A model generated the notes under the pieces. That model did not search any database and was not told the origin of the DNA. It saw only the letters and a list, made by a program, of their open reading frames with translations. A stretch of DNA of 64,000 nucleotides from an uncultured Bacteroidota bacterium (GTDB lineage: Bacteria > Bacteroidota > Bacteroidia > Flavobacteriales > Flavobacteriaceae). Location of the stretch: positions 57,550-121,549 of the forward strand of contig CACASE010000003.1 in assembly GCA_902535165.1 (NCBI GenBank), given 5' to 3'. Positions 8,137 through 17,906 of the stretch are shown here, one piece after another; positions within the stretch are counted from its first letter, which is position 1, and every line of letters begins with the position of its first letter. Position numbers and translations under genes: made by a program.

Positions 8137-10233
8137 GTGAATAATACCAAGCTAAATACTTCAATAGAATTTGTCAAGGGTGTAGGAAAAATGCGCGCTG
8201 AACTATTTAAAGAAGAATTAGGTATTAGAAGATGTTACGACCTTTTAAACTTCTTCCCCTACAAATACTTGGATAGATCAAGATTTTATAAAATAAGTGA
8301 AATAAATACTTCTGATGTGTATGTGCAAATATCCGGTGTTTTTAAAAATATTGTTTATAAAAAATATAGAAATCGATATGGAATTGAAGCTAAATTTTTT
8401 GATGGTGAAAAAAACATCAAAGTATTATGGTTTAAAGGATTAAGTTGGGTTGAAAAATCAATTAAAACTAATCAAAACTATATTCTTTTTGGAAGAATTA
8501 GTTGGTTCGAAAAATTACCTTCTCTTGTACACCCTGAATTTGAAAGAGTTGAGAATTTTAAATCTAAATCAATAAAACTACAACCTGTTTATTCTTCAAC
8601 TGAAAAGCTTTCCTCAATCGGTATTTCAAACAAAGCAATGATTAAAATTGTAAAAAATCTTTTTGTGTTTTTAGAGAATAAGTTTGATGAAAATCTAAAT
8701 GAATATTTAAACAAGAAATTTAAATTGATTTCACCAAACCAAGCTTATCATAATATTCATTTTCCTGAAAATCATGATTTATTAGAAAAAGCAAGGTATA
8801 GGCTGAAATTTGAGGAGCTTTTTTTTAATCAACTAAAATTTAAATTATCCCATAATAAATTAAAAAGGAACAAAGGCTATTACTTCCCTTATGTTGGGGA
8901 GTATTTTAATAATTTTTATAATAATTATCTAAGCTTTGAATTGACAAAACCACAAAAAAAAGTTTTAAAAGAAATTAGAAATGATTTTGCATCAAATCAA
9001 CAAATGATAAGACTTTTGCAGGGTGACGTTGGGTCAGGTAAAACAGTGGTTGCATTATTATCTATTTTAATTTCAATTGATAACAATTATCAATCATGTC
9101 TTGTTGCTCCAACAGAAATTTTAGCATTTCAACATTTTAAAAACTTTAAAGATAAATTTGAAAATTTAGGTTTAGTTGTTAAGGTTTTAACTGGATCTAC
9201 AAAATCATCAGATAGAAAAATACTTCTAAATGATTTAAAGAATGGATCAATTAATTTATTAATTGGAACCCATGCAATATTTGAACAAAATGTCATTTTT
9301 AATAATCTAGGTTATGCGGTAATTGATGAGCAACATCGTTTTGGAGTTAAACAAAGATCAAAAATTTGGGAAAAGAATAATCCTCCACCACACGTTTTAA
9401 TAATGACCGCTACACCAATTCCTCGAACCCTTACAATGAGTTTGTATGGAGATTTAGATTTATCAATTATTGATGAACTACCACCAGGAAGAAAAGATGT
9501 TATCACGGTTCATAGAAAAGATAAAAATAGATTAAAAGTTTTTGGATTTATTAGAGATCAAATTAAACAAGGAAGACAAATTTACATAGTTTATCCATTA
9601 ATTGAAGAATCAAAAAAAATGGATTTAAAATATTTAGAGGATGGGCTAGAAAGCATAACAAGAGAGTTTGACAAGGAAAATTACTCAGTTGGTGTAATGC
9701 ATGGAAGAATGAGGTCATCAAATAAAGACATAGAAATGAATAATTTTTTAAATGGAAAAATTGACATTCTTATTTCTACAACTGTAATTGAGGTTGGTGT
9801 AAATGTACCTAATGCTTCTGTAATGATAATTGAAAATGCAGAAAGATTTGGTTTATCTCAACTTCATCAGCTGAGAGGGAGAGTTGGAAGAGGAAAATAT
9901 GATAGTTATTGTGTTTTAATGACAAATGATAAGATTTCTGAAGATGCTAAAATAAGAATAGATGCTATGGTTAATTCAAATGATGGTTTTAAAATTTCTG
10001 AAGTTGATTTAAGATTGAGGGGGCCAGGCGATGTTCTGGGAACAAAACAGAGTGGTGTTTTAGATTTTAAAATTGCTGATATAATAGAAGATGAGAGCAT
10101 TTTATTTTCTGTTTCTAATGAAGCTGATTTATTGATTAAAAAAGATCCAAAACTAAATTTAAATGAAAACTATAATATTAGAAGTTTTATTTTAAATAAT
10201 CCAATTAATAAATCATGGAATGAAATTGGTTAA
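8137..10233 (+). CDS. recG: ATP-dependent DNA helicase RecG
   Basis: Superfamily 2 branch-migration helicase that reverses stalled replication forks. 698 residues, normal length. The N-terminal wedge/OB domain (FVKGVGKMRAELF, then FFPYKYLDRS) is followed by the helicase core with Walker A GDVGSGKT near residue 300, DEQHRFG as Walker B, TATPIPRTL as motif III, and the QLRGRVGRG motif VI region. The C-terminal TRG-type motif is DLRLRGPGDVLGTKQSG. GTG start supported by the promoter element 4 nt upstream. It is followed 29 nt later by pheT, which has its own promoter-like element. Confidence 0.95.
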   Translation: MNNTKLNTSIEFVKGVGKMRAELFKEELGIRRCYDLLNFFPYKYLDRSRFYKISEINTSDVYVQISGVFKNIVYKKYRNRYGIEAKFFDGEKNIKVLWFKGLSWVEKSIKTNQNYILFGRISWFEKLPSLVHPEFERVENFKSKSIKLQPVYSSTEKLSSIGISNKAMIKIVKNLFVFLENKFDENLNEYLNKKFKLISPNQAYHNIHFPENHDLLEKARYRLKFEELFFNQLKFKLSHNKLKRNKGYYFPYVGEYFNNFYNNYLSFELTKPQKKVLKEIRNDFASNQQMIRLLQGDVGSGKTVVALLSILISIDNNYQSCLVAPTEILAFQHFKNFKDKFENLGLVVKVLTGSTKSSDRKILLNDLKNGSINLLIGTHAIFEQNVIFNNLGYAVIDEQHRFGVKQRSKIWEKNNPPPHVLIMTATPIPRTLTMSLYGDLDLSIIDELPPGRKDVITVHRKDKNRLKVFGFIRDQIKQGRQIYIVYPLIEESKKMDLKYLEDGLESITREFDKENYSVGVMHGRMRSSNKDIEMNNFLNGKIDILISTTVIEVGVNVPNASVMIIENAERFGLSQLHQLRGRVGRGKYDSYCVLMTNDKISEDAKIRIDAMVNSNDGFKISEVDLRLRGPGDVLGTKQSGVLDFKIADIIEDESILFSVSNEADLLIKKDPKLNLNENYNIRSFILNNPINKSWNEIG

Positions 10234-10249
10234 ATTATAATTGTTACTT

Positions 10250-10257
10250 TATCTTTA
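10250..10257 (+). promoter_or_regulatory. Near-consensus -7 element, TATCTTTA, of pheT
   Basis: Differs from TAnnTTTG only in the last base; 5 nt before the pheT ATG. The same sequence with the same 5 nt spacing occurs before dnaN. Confidence 0.4.
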
Positions 10258-10262
10258 CTTAA

Positions 10263-12659
10263 ATGAATATATCATACAAATGGCTAAAAGAACTTCTAGA
10301 TTTTAATCTTTCGGTAAATAATGTTTCGGATTTATTAACAGATATTGGATTAGAAGTTGAAAAAGTAAATGATTATGAATTTCCCTCTACAGATTTATCG
10401 AAATTATTAATTGGATTAGTTAAAGAATCTAAAAAACATCCCAATGCTGACAGATTAAAAGTTACAAAGGTGGATGTTGGAGGAAATGAAGATCTTACAA
10501 TTGTATGTGGTGCTCCAAATGTGAGCGAGGGTCAAAAGGTTGTTGTTGCTCCTGTTGGAACAAATTTAATTACTTCTACAAATGAATCTTTTAAAATTAA
10601 TAAATCTAAAATCAGAGGAATTGAAAGTGAGGGAATGCTTTGTGCTGAGGATGAAATAGGAGTTGGCGATAGTCATGATGGTATCATAGTACTAAATAAA
10701 AAATATAAAATTGGTGATCCAGTATCAAAAGTTTATAAGAAGTATCAAGATAAGATATTTGAAATTGCATTGACGCCAAATCGTTGCGATGCAATAAGTC
10801 ACTATGGTGTAGCTAGAGATTTATCTGCAGCTCTTTCATATAGAAATGATAAAAAATATGAGTTGATACTTCCATCTGTTTTAAATTATTCAAACCTTAA
10901 ATTATCTCCAGGTGTTATTGTTGACATTAAAGATTCTAGTTTGTGTAATAGATTTTGCGGATTAGTAATTAAAGGAATTAAAATCAAACCATCTTCTGAA
11001 GAAATCAAAAATAAACTTGTTTCAATTGGCCTTAAACCTATAAATAATGTAGTTGATATAACTAATCTGGTAATGCATGAACTTGGACAACCACTTCATG
11101 CATATGACCTTGATAAAATAAAATCAGGAAGAATTGAAATTAAAACATTAAAAGATAAAACAGTCTTTAAAACTTTAGATGAACAAGAAATAAAGTTGTC
11201 TAAGAATGATTTAGTAATTTGTGATGGTGATATTCCAATGTGTTTGGCAGGAGTTTATGGAGGATATGAATATTCTGTAAACAATCAAACTAAAACAATT
11301 TTTCTGGAAAGTGCTTATTTTAATCCCATATCAGTTAGAAAAACTTCAAAAAATCATAGTATAAATACAGACTCCTCCTATAGATTTGAGAGAGGTGTTG
11401 ATATTGAAATGGTTGACTATGCTTTAAAAAGAGCTGCCTCATTGATAAAAGATTCCTGCGATGGAGAAATAATATGTGATATTATTGATGAATATCCATC
11501 AAAAATTGAAGAAAAGAATATTGTTTTAAACTTTCAAAAAATCAATAGTTTGATAGGATATGAAATTGATAAATTAAAAATTAAATCAATTTTAAACTTT
11601 TTAGATTTTAAAATTAATAATGTCACTGATATTTCTGTTGGTATTGAAATACCTAAATATAGACATGATGTGAATAGAGAATGTGATGTTGTGGAAGAAA
11701 TTTTGAGAATTCATGGATATAATAATATTCCTAATGATGAAACTCTCAAGTTTTCATTGTCTACAATAAATAATGATAATAATAAGTTTCAAAATTTAAT
11801 TTCAAATTATCTTTCATCAATTAGTTTTAATGAAATCATGAATAACTCGCTTGTTCAAAATGAACATGATAGTTCTAGTTCTGAAATAGTGAAATTGAAA
11901 AACTCTATAAGCAACGATATTTCAATTATGAGAACAAACTTGTTAGATGGTTTTTTAAAGGCTATTTCATACAACATTAATAGAAAGTCCGTAAAAAATA
12001 ATTTTTACGAATTTGGGTCTGTATATGGTTATAAATTAAATAGTTATACTGAAAGTAAAAGACTCGGTATAGCTATTAATGGAGATATAGTTGAAAAATC
12101 ATGGTCAAATAAATCATTCCCAGCACAGATTTTTTATTTAAAAAATGTTGTTCTAAATATTCTTAAATTGTTTAAAATATCATATTCAGAACACTTAAAT
12201 AATGATAGATTAACCTTAAAAAACGGTGATTCAACTATTGCGGAAATCCGATCAGTTTCATCTCATAAGCTAAAGGATTTTGGAATTAAATCAAATGTTT
12301 TTTTTGCATTGATTGATATTGATTTATTATTTTCAAAAATTAAACCTAATTTCTTTAATGTAAAATCTGTTTCAAAATATCCCAAAGTAGTTCGAGATTT
12401 CTCATTTTTAGTTGAGGATGATGTACTTTTTTCTAAAATGAAAAACACTATTCTCTCCATAGATCCTAATATTATTGGGGATATTAAATTAGGTGACTCA
12501 TACAGACCTGATAAATCAAATGGAAAAAAATCATATTCCTTTTCCGTTACTATTAATCCATCTGAAGGAACGCTTAGTGACAAACAAATAAAGAGAATTA
12601 GTGATAAGATTGTTAAAAGTGTCTCTAAGGAATTTAATGCAGTTTTAAGAGATCAATAA
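10263..12659 (+). CDS. pheT: Phenylalanine-tRNA ligase beta subunit
   Basis: Beta subunit of the alpha2beta2 PheRS that charges tRNA-Phe. 798 residues, normal. The N-terminal EMAP-II-like tRNA-binding domain (ESKKHPNADRLKVTKVDVGG; about 40-150) is followed by the B3/B4 editing region, the B5 domain, the catalytic-like core and the C-terminal ferredoxin-fold anticodon-binding domain (YPKVVRDFSFLVEDDV). pheS is not in the window, which is common in Bacteroidetes where the two genes are often apart. The 3' end overlaps the converging ABC-F gene by 7 nt, leaving no room for a terminator. Confidence 0.95.
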   Translation: MNISYKWLKELLDFNLSVNNVSDLLTDIGLEVEKVNDYEFPSTDLSKLLIGLVKESKKHPNADRLKVTKVDVGGNEDLTIVCGAPNVSEGQKVVVAPVGTNLITSTNESFKINKSKIRGIESEGMLCAEDEIGVGDSHDGIIVLNKKYKIGDPVSKVYKKYQDKIFEIALTPNRCDAISHYGVARDLSAALSYRNDKKYELILPSVLNYSNLKLSPGVIVDIKDSSLCNRFCGLVIKGIKIKPSSEEIKNKLVSIGLKPINNVVDITNLVMHELGQPLHAYDLDKIKSGRIEIKTLKDKTVFKTLDEQEIKLSKNDLVICDGDIPMCLAGVYGGYEYSVNNQTKTIFLESAYFNPISVRKTSKNHSINTDSSYRFERGVDIEMVDYALKRAASLIKDSCDGEIICDIIDEYPSKIEEKNIVLNFQKINSLIGYEIDKLKIKSILNFLDFKINNVTDISVGIEIPKYRHDVNRECDVVEEILRIHGYNNIPNDETLKFSLSTINNDNNKFQNLISNYLSSISFNEIMNNSLVQNEHDSSSSEIVKLKNSISNDISIMRTNLLDGFLKAISYNINRKSVKNNFYEFGSVYGYKLNSYTESKRLGIAINGDIVEKSWSNKSFPAQIFYLKNVVLNILKLFKISYSEHLNNDRLTLKNGDSTIAEIRSVSSHKLKDFGIKSNVFFALIDIDLLFSKIKPNFFNVKSVSKYPKVVRDFSFLVEDDVLFSKMKNTILSIDPNIIGDIKLGDSYRPDKSNGKKSYSFSVTINPSEGTLSDKQIKRISDKIVKSVSKEFNAVLRDQ

Positions 12660-14254
12660 ATTAGATCCCTTTGTTCATTCACCTTGGGATCATTTAAGTA
12701 GTCTCCAAATTTCATTAATTTGTCTATATATCCTTTAGTTCCAATTTCAAAAACTCTATTTCCTACTGAATTAGCAAATTCAAAGTCTTGTGTTGTTAGT
12801 ATAATATTGCCTTTGAACTTAATCAATGAATTATTCAGTGCAGTTATTGTTTCTAAATCAAGATGATTAGTTGGGTCATCAAATAGTAAAAAATTAGACT
12901 TTTCCATCATCATTTTAGACAACATACACCTAACTTTTTCACCACCAGATAATACTTTACAAGATTTTAAAGCTTCATCTCCACTAAAAATCATTTTACC
13001 CAAAAAACCTCTAATGTAGTCTTCTTTTCTTTCTTCATCATCATTAGTCCATTGTCTTAACCAATCAATTAGATTCATATCATTATCAAAATATGAATCA
13101 TTATCGTTTGGTATAAATGATTTAGAGATGGTACTACCCCATTTAATTGAATTGTTATTATTTTCAATTAATATAGTTTGATAAAAATTTGAAGTTATTT
13201 TTGAATCTTTTGAGAATAGAACTAACTTATCTTCCTTATTTAAAATCAAATTTAAATTTTTTATATCATCGCTAAAACTTAGATTTTCAATGGTTAAAAT
13301 TTGGTCACCAGAATCCCTTTTTTTATCAAAAATAATTCCTGGATATCTTCTTGATGATGGTCTAATTTCTTCAATATTTAATTTTTCAATCATTTTCTTT
13401 CTTGACGTGGCTTGTTTAGACTTTGCTACGTTTGCACTAAATCTTGCAATAAAATCTTCAAGCTCTTTTTTCTTCTCTTCAGCCTTTTTATTTTGTTGAG
13501 CTTTTTGCTTTAAAGCAAGTTGACTTGATTGATACCAAAATGAATAATTTCCTGTGTAGTGAGATATTTTACCAAAATCTATATCAGAAATATGCGTACA
13601 TACAGAGTCAAGAAAATGTCTGTCGTGTGATACAACAATCACTGTATTTTCGTAATTAATAAGAAAATTTTGAAGCCAATTAATAGTTTCAAAGTCAAGA
13701 TTATTTGTCGGTTCATCCATGATTAGGATATCAGGATTTCCAAATAAAGCTTGAGCTAGAAGAACTCTAACTTTTATTTTAGGCTCAATTTCTGACATTT
13801 TTGTGTAGTGTAAATCTTCTGAAACACCAAGTTGGGATAAAAGTGAGGCAGCATCACTTTCAGCATTCCATCCATCCATTTCTTCATATTTATTTTGTAA
13901 TTCACCCACTCTTACACCATCATCGTCATTAAAGTCAGATTTTGAATATAAATCATCCATTTCTTTTTTAATCTCAAATAAAACTCTGTTACCCATAATA
14001 GTGGTTTTTAATGTTTCATGTTCATCGAATTCATTCTGATTTTGTTCAAGTACTGAAAGCCTTCTATTAGGCTCAATAAACACATTTCCACTGTTAGGGT
14101 TAATTTTTCCAGAGAGTATTTTTAAAAAAGTAGATTTACCAGATCCATTAGCTCCTATTATTCCATAACAATTACCTTTTTTAAACGTTACATTCACTTC
14201 ATCAAAAAGTACTCTTTTCCCAAACTGAACAGATAAGTTCGTAGTGCTAATCAT
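12653..14254 (-). CDS. ABC-F family ATPase (YbiT-like translation factor)
   Basis: Soluble protein with two ABC domains that acts on the ribosome. The first domain is intact: GANGSGKST Walker A, the YbiT-like stretch around MSEIEPKIKVRVLLAQALF, and ILIMDEPTNNLD. The linker between domains (around 250-310) is Lys/Glu-rich. The second domain keeps the signature LSGGEKVR, but its P-loop position reads LFSKDSKITSNF with no GxxGxGK[ST], and the Walker B end is LLFDDPTNHLD, with Asp in place of the catalytic Glu. Site 2 therefore looks weakened. The ORF track starts with a TTG at 14266 that is part of a TATTTTTG promoter element; the ATG at 14254, nine bases after that element, is the better start and matches the family. 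Confidence 0.88.
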   Translation of the reverse strand: MISTTNLSVQFGKRVLFDEVNVTFKKGNCYGIIGANGSGKSTFLKILSGKINPNSGNVFIEPNRRLSVLEQNQNEFDEHETLKTTIMGNRVLFEIKKEMDDLYSKSDFNDDDGVRVGELQNKYEEMDGWNAESDAASLLSQLGVSEDLHYTKMSEIEPKIKVRVLLAQALFGNPDILIMDEPTNNLDFETINWLQNFLINYENTVIVVSHDRHFLDSVCTHISDIDFGKISHYTGNYSFWYQSSQLALKQKAQQNKKAEEKKKELEDFIARFSANVAKSKQATSRKKMIEKLNIEEIRPSSRRYPGIIFDKKRDSGDQILTIENLSFSDDIKNLNLILNKEDKLVLFSKDSKITSNFYQTILIENNNNSIKWGSTISKSFIPNDNDSYFDNDMNLIDWLRQWTNDDEERKEDYIRGFLGKMIFSGDEALKSCKVLSGGEKVRCMLSKMMMEKSNFLLFDDPTNHLDLETITALNNSLIKFKGNIILTTQDFEFANSVGNRVFEIGTKGYIDKLMKFGDYLNDPKVNEQRDLIY

Positions 14255-14263
14255 AATTTTTGC

Positions 14264-14271
14264 CAAAAATA
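14264..14271 (-). promoter_or_regulatory. -7 promoter element, TATTTTTG, of the ABC-F gene
   Basis: Exact TAnnTTTG on the minus strand, 9 nt before the ATG at 14254. It includes the TTG used by the ORF track as start, which argues against that start. Confidence 0.5.
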
Positions 14272-14326
14272 ATAATTTGGTTGCATGCGATTTACATTTT
14301 GCATAAATAATTTTTAATTTAATTGT

Positions 14327-15262
14327 ATGTTTTTTAGATTTTTTTTACTAATTGTTATTTTAACATCATGTACCAGTAATGAAAACACTTTTTTTGGAGG
14401 AAAAATATTAAACCCATCTTCTGAAAAACTTTCTTTATATAAGAATGATAGTTTAATTGGTGAAAGCATAATAGATTCTAATGGAAATTTTCAAATTATT
14501 ATTGATTCAATAAGTTCTGGATTATTTAATTTTTATCATGACCCTGAGTTCCAATACATAATCTTAGAAAAAAATGATAGCCTAAAAATTAGATTAAATA
14601 CATTAGATTTTGATGAATCTTTAGTCTATACAGGCTTCGGATCTGGAAAAAATAATTTTTTAATGGATGTTTTTTTAAAAAGTGAACAAGATGAGGATTT
14701 TATTAACTCAAATTTGAATTTAGAATTTGATCAATATAAAAGATTAGTAGATTCTTTATATACAAATCAATTTAATTCATTCAATAAATATTTATCGGAG
14801 AATGAAATATCAATACTGAGTCAAGATATTATATCCTCTGCAATATTATACCCATATCTTTCAAAAATTCACTCATTCATCATACGAAATAATATTTCAC
14901 CTGAGGAACAGTTTATTTTATTTAAACCATATAATTTAAATATTGATTATAACTTGAAATTTCTTGGATATTTCAAACCATATATTGATTTTATATATTT
15001 AGATATTTACAATAAAGTTAAAAATGAAAAAAATTTTAATTCTCTTGCAGAGTTTAATCAAAGGAGATTGATAAAAACGGATGAAATTATAACCTCAGCT
15101 CTAGTAAAGGAAAGAGTTCTTAGATTCCATGCAGTAGGGTTTTTACTTCAAAAACAACATGATTCTATCAATAGAGCTTTTTTAAAAACTTTCACTAAAG
15201 TTTCTAAAAATGAATCAATAAATAAAGAGATATTTAATCTTTACGAAAGTTTAAAAGAATAA
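14327..15262 (+). CDS. Lipoprotein with DUF4369-like N-terminal region
   Basis: Function not known. A short signal peptide ends in the lipobox VILTSC (Cys near residue 15), so it should be anchored in a membrane facing the periplasm. Residues about 20-120 (FFGGKILNPSSEKLSLYKNDSLIG and following) look like the beta-rich DUF4369 domain found in front of thioredoxin domains in Bacteroidetes TlpA-like lipoproteins. No CxxC and no thioredoxin fold is visible in the rest, which is helical. 311 residues. It converges on the transaldolase-like gene with a 1 nt gap. It might be a lone relative of the redox lipoproteins; I am not sure. Confidence 0.7.
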   Translation: MFFRFFLLIVILTSCTSNENTFFGGKILNPSSEKLSLYKNDSLIGESIIDSNGNFQIIIDSISSGLFNFYHDPEFQYIILEKNDSLKIRLNTLDFDESLVYTGFGSGKNNFLMDVFLKSEQDEDFINSNLNLEFDQYKRLVDSLYTNQFNSFNKYLSENEISILSQDIISSAILYPYLSKIHSFIIRNNISPEEQFILFKPYNLNIDYNLKFLGYFKPYIDFIYLDIYNKVKNEKNFNSLAEFNQRRLIKTDEIITSALVKERVLRFHAVGFLLQKQHDSINRAFLKTFTKVSKNESINKEIFNLYESLKE

Positions 15263-15263
15263 G

Positions 15264-15920
15264 TTATTTATTTCCTTTTTTATAATCTTCAAGAAATTTT
15301 TCTAAACCAATATCAGTCAAAGGGTGGTTCAACAGACTTTTAATTGATTTAAGAGGTGTAGTAACTATGTCAGCACCAATTTTGGCACAATCAATAATGT
15401 GCATTGGTCCTCTTATGGAAGCTGCTAATATTTCTGTTTCAAAATTATAGTTGTCAAAAATCATTCTTATTTCTGAAATCAAGTCTATACCATTTGAGGA
15501 TATATCATCAATTCTTCCAATAAAAGGTGAAATATAAGTAGCTCCTGCTTTAGCAGCTAACAATGCTTGACCTGAGGAAAAAATAAGGGTACAATTTGTT
15601 TTGATTCCATTTTCAGAAAAGTATTTTATTGCTTTGATTCCCTCTGATATCATTGGAACTTTTACTACAATTTGTTCATGTAAAGCTGCCAACTCTTTTC
15701 CTTCTTTAACAATACCATCAAAATCAGTTGAAATAACTTCTGCAGAAACATCACCAGTTACAATTTCGCAAATTTTTTTATAATGATTAATTATGTTTTG
15801 ATTACCAGTAATACCCTCCTTTGCCATTAAGGACGGATTGGTTGTAACACCATCAAGAATTCCAAGGGATTGAGCTTCCTCTATTTCTTTTAAATTAGCA
15901 GTATCGACAAAAAATTTCAT
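15264..15920 (-). CDS. fsa: Transaldolase-like fructose-6-phosphate aldolase
   Basis: Class I aldolase of the small transaldolase (TalC/FSA) group, moving a three-carbon ketol unit or cleaving fructose 6-phosphate in sugar-phosphate metabolism. 218 residues, the standard size. Visible motifs are FVDTANLKEIEE, GVTTNPSLMAKEG, the Schiff-base Lys in IVVKVPM, and ISPFIGRIDD. In Bacteroidetes this short form often serves as the cell's transaldolase. It begins 0 nt after the SDR gene, so the two form an operon behind the SRP RNA gene. Confidence 0.88.
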   Translation of the reverse strand: MKFFVDTANLKEIEEAQSLGILDGVTTNPSLMAKEGITGNQNIINHYKKICEIVTGDVSAEVISTDFDGIVKEGKELAALHEQIVVKVPMISEGIKAIKYFSENGIKTNCTLIFSSGQALLAAKAGATYISPFIGRIDDISSNGIDLISEIRMIFDNYNFETEILAASIRGPMHIIDCAKIGADIVTTPLKSIKSLLNHPLTDIGLEKFLEDYKKGNK

Positions 15921-16727
15921 TTATAGTTTATTGTATTTAATTAATATTTTTTCAAAAATGAGATCAGGTAATAATTTTTTTAAAATTATTGAAAACTTTT
16001 GGAATCTTGTACCTATGACATAATGTATTTTTGGTTTTTTCTTATTAATAATTTTATAAACTAATACAGCAATCATTTTTGGATCACTTCCAGCTTTTTC
16101 AACATGATCATTCATTTTTTTCCATAGTCTGTAGTATTTGTTGAAGTATAAAGAATTTTTATCGTTAAATGAATCTATCCTTCTTTTAACAATATCAGTC
16201 TTAAAATCACCAGGAGCAATATTTACAATGTTTATATTAAAATCTTTAACTTCCATCCTTACAGATTCTGTTATAATTTCTAATGCACTTTTTGATGCAC
16301 AGTAAATTCCTCTAAAGGGGAGTCCAATGTATGCAGCTATTGATGTTATGTTTATTATTAACCCTCCCCCATTCTTTCTCATAATTGGTAAAACTTGTTT
16401 TATCATTTCTAGGGGGCCAAAAAAATTTGTTTTAAATAAACTTTCTACATCTGATAAGCTTGATTCTTCAATTGGTCCAGTGAATCCAATACCCGCATTA
16501 TTAATTAATATATCTATTTTACCTTCTTTTTGAAAAACATAATTTAGACATTCAGAAATATCATTTTTGATATTAATGTTTGACTTAATCAAATTAATAG
16601 TACTGTTTTTATAGTTAGATGGATTTCTTGATGTTCCGTAAACTTTATAATTTTTCTGGATTAAATACTCACCTATTGTCTTACCGATTCCTGAGGATGC
16701 ACCCGTAATTAAAACAATTTTTGTCAT
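15921..16727 (-). CDS. Short-chain dehydrogenase/reductase
   Basis: Classical SDR oxidoreductase of unknown substrate, 268 residues. Rossmann glycine motif TGASSGIGKTIG at about 7-18, NNAGIGFTGP, the Ser in the INITSIAAYIG strand, and the catalytic YCASK are all present. The C-terminus is basic and hydrophobic (FSIILKKLLPDLIFEKI). The ATG lies directly after the seven-T tail of the SRP RNA gene on the same strand, so there is no space for a promoter of its own; it is probably read through from ffs. fsa follows with no gap. Confidence 0.88.
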   Translation of the reverse strand: MTKIVLITGASSGIGKTIGEYLIQKNYKVYGTSRNPSNYKNSTINLIKSNINIKNDISECLNYVFQKEGKIDILINNAGIGFTGPIEESSLSDVESLFKTNFFGPLEMIKQVLPIMRKNGGGLIINITSIAAYIGLPFRGIYCASKSALEIITESVRMEVKDFNINIVNIAPGDFKTDIVKRRIDSFNDKNSLYFNKYYRLWKKMNDHVEKAGSDPKMIAVLVYKIINKKKPKIHYVIGTRFQKFSIILKKLLPDLIFEKILIKYNKL

Positions 16728-16734
16728 AAAAAAA

Positions 16735-16830
16735 GGGCAAGTAACTTATATCACACCGCTACGACCATATACCCTTGCTGCGTTCCCACCCTGGGGGATT
16801 CAATGGGAGCTGGTTGCATAAGCCCTGCCC
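16735..16830 (-). ncRNA. ffs: Signal recognition particle RNA, small bacterial type
   Basis: Minus-strand RNA of about 96 nt. It begins GGGCAGGGCTT and ends in ACTTGCCC, which pair to close the long hairpin. The conserved domain IV with the tetraloop region and asymmetric loop is seen in GGGTGGGAACGCAGCAAGGG. A run of seven T follows the 3' end. A TATATTTG promoter element ends 4 nt before the 5' end. It binds Ffh for co-translational membrane targeting. Confidence 0.92.
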
Positions 16831-16834
16831 AATA

Positions 16835-16842
16835 CAAATATA
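16835..16842 (-). promoter_or_regulatory. -7 promoter element, TATATTTG, of ffs
   Basis: Exact TAnnTTTG on the minus strand with 4 nt to the RNA 5' end. This and the tRNA-Ser promoter give a reference spacing for promoters in this genome. Confidence 0.65.
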
Positions 16843-16892
16843 GTTATGTTTTAATAAATGTTTAATATTATTTAATTTTATCAAATCATATT

Positions 16893-17906
16893 ATGAGACT
16901 GTTAATTTTCCTTTCAATTCTTGTTTTTTCATGTGGTCAAAATCCCATAGATTATAATATTGTTATTGATTCTAATGATCAAATTCTAACTAAAAATTCT
17001 AATATTAAACTTTCATTAAGTGAAGTTGTCAGTGAAGGTGAATCCTCAGTAAATTTTTTTTTAAATAATAAACCTATTGAGTCTAACATAAATTTGAAGA
17101 GTGCTAAACTAGGAACAAATGAGATTGTGGCTGAAATTATTAATTCAAAATCTAATTTCACAGTATCAAAAAAAATAGATGTTTATACCTCCACTCCTCC
17201 GAGTCTCTATTCATACAAAATTATTAATGAGTATTTTCATGATGTTTCATCTTACACACAAGGTCTAGAGTTTCATAATGGTTTTTTATATGAATCTACA
17301 GGTCTAAATGGTTTTTCTTCGTTAAAAAAAATTGATGTATTCAATAACAAGGTGTTAGAAAAAAGATTTTTAGATAATCAGTATTTTGGTGAGGGACTGA
17401 CTATAATTAATAATAAAATTTTACAACTAACCTGGAAAAATAAAATTGGTTTTATTTATGATTTGAATTCTCTTGAAATGTTAGGTTCATTTGATTATGA
17501 AGATAGTACTGAAGGATGGGGTTTAGCAAATGATGGTAAAAGCATATTTAAATCTGATGGAACTGAAAGAATATGGATTTTAGACCCCAAAACATATGAG
17601 GAAATTGATTTTATTGAAGTTGTAACTAACAATAAAAAAATTAAAGACATTAATGAATTAGAGATTGTTGATAATAAAATTTATGCAAATAGTTACCAAC
17701 TTAATAATGATATAGGTTTAATTATTGATAAGGCTACAGGTGCTGTAAATGGTGTTATTAATTTTGAAGGATTGAGAGATAGGGTAAAACAACATCCTGA
17801 GCTCGATGTTTTAAATGGGATAGCTTACAACAAGGACAGAAAAACTTTTTTTGTCACCGGAAAAAAATGGGATAAAATATTTGAGATTGAAATCTTTAAG
17901 CAATAA
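16893..17906 (+). CDS. Glutaminyl-peptide cyclotransferase (glutamine cyclotransferase) lipoprotein
   Basis: Beta-propeller enzyme that forms N-terminal pyroglutamate, here exported. The signal peptide ends with LVFSC, giving a lipoprotein. Residues about 25-105 form an extra beta-rich N-terminal domain; the glutamine cyclotransferase propeller (about 120-337) shows [17 protein letters not shown], the GEGLTI repeat, [31 protein letters not shown] and the ending [20 protein letters not shown]. These match the plant-type cyclotransferase family found in Bacteroidetes. The substrate proteins are unknown. It overlaps the converging glyA by 11 nt. Confidence 0.88.
   Translation: MRLLIFLSILVFSCGQNPIDYNIVIDSNDQILTKNSNIKLSLSEVVSEGESSVNFFLNNKPIESNINLKSAKLGTNEIVAEIINSKSNFTVSKKIDVYTSTPPSLYSYKIINEYFHDVSSYTQGLEFHNGFLYESTGLNGFSSLKKIDVFNNKVLEKRFLDNQYFGEGLTIINNKILQLTWKNKIGFIYDLNSLEMLGSFDYEDSTEGWGLANDGKSIFKSDGTERIWILDPKTYEEIDFIEVVTNNKKIKDINELEIVDNKIYANSYQLNNDIGLIIDKATGAVNGVINFEGLRDRVKQHPELDVLNGIAYNKDRKTFFVTGKKWDKIFEIEIFKQ

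Noticed and set aside
12653-14254. Antibiotic resistance ABC-F protein
   Set aside because: The sequence is YbiT-like, with the stretch before the first Walker B matching that group, and the setting is housekeeping. Nothing points to ribosome-protecting resistance.
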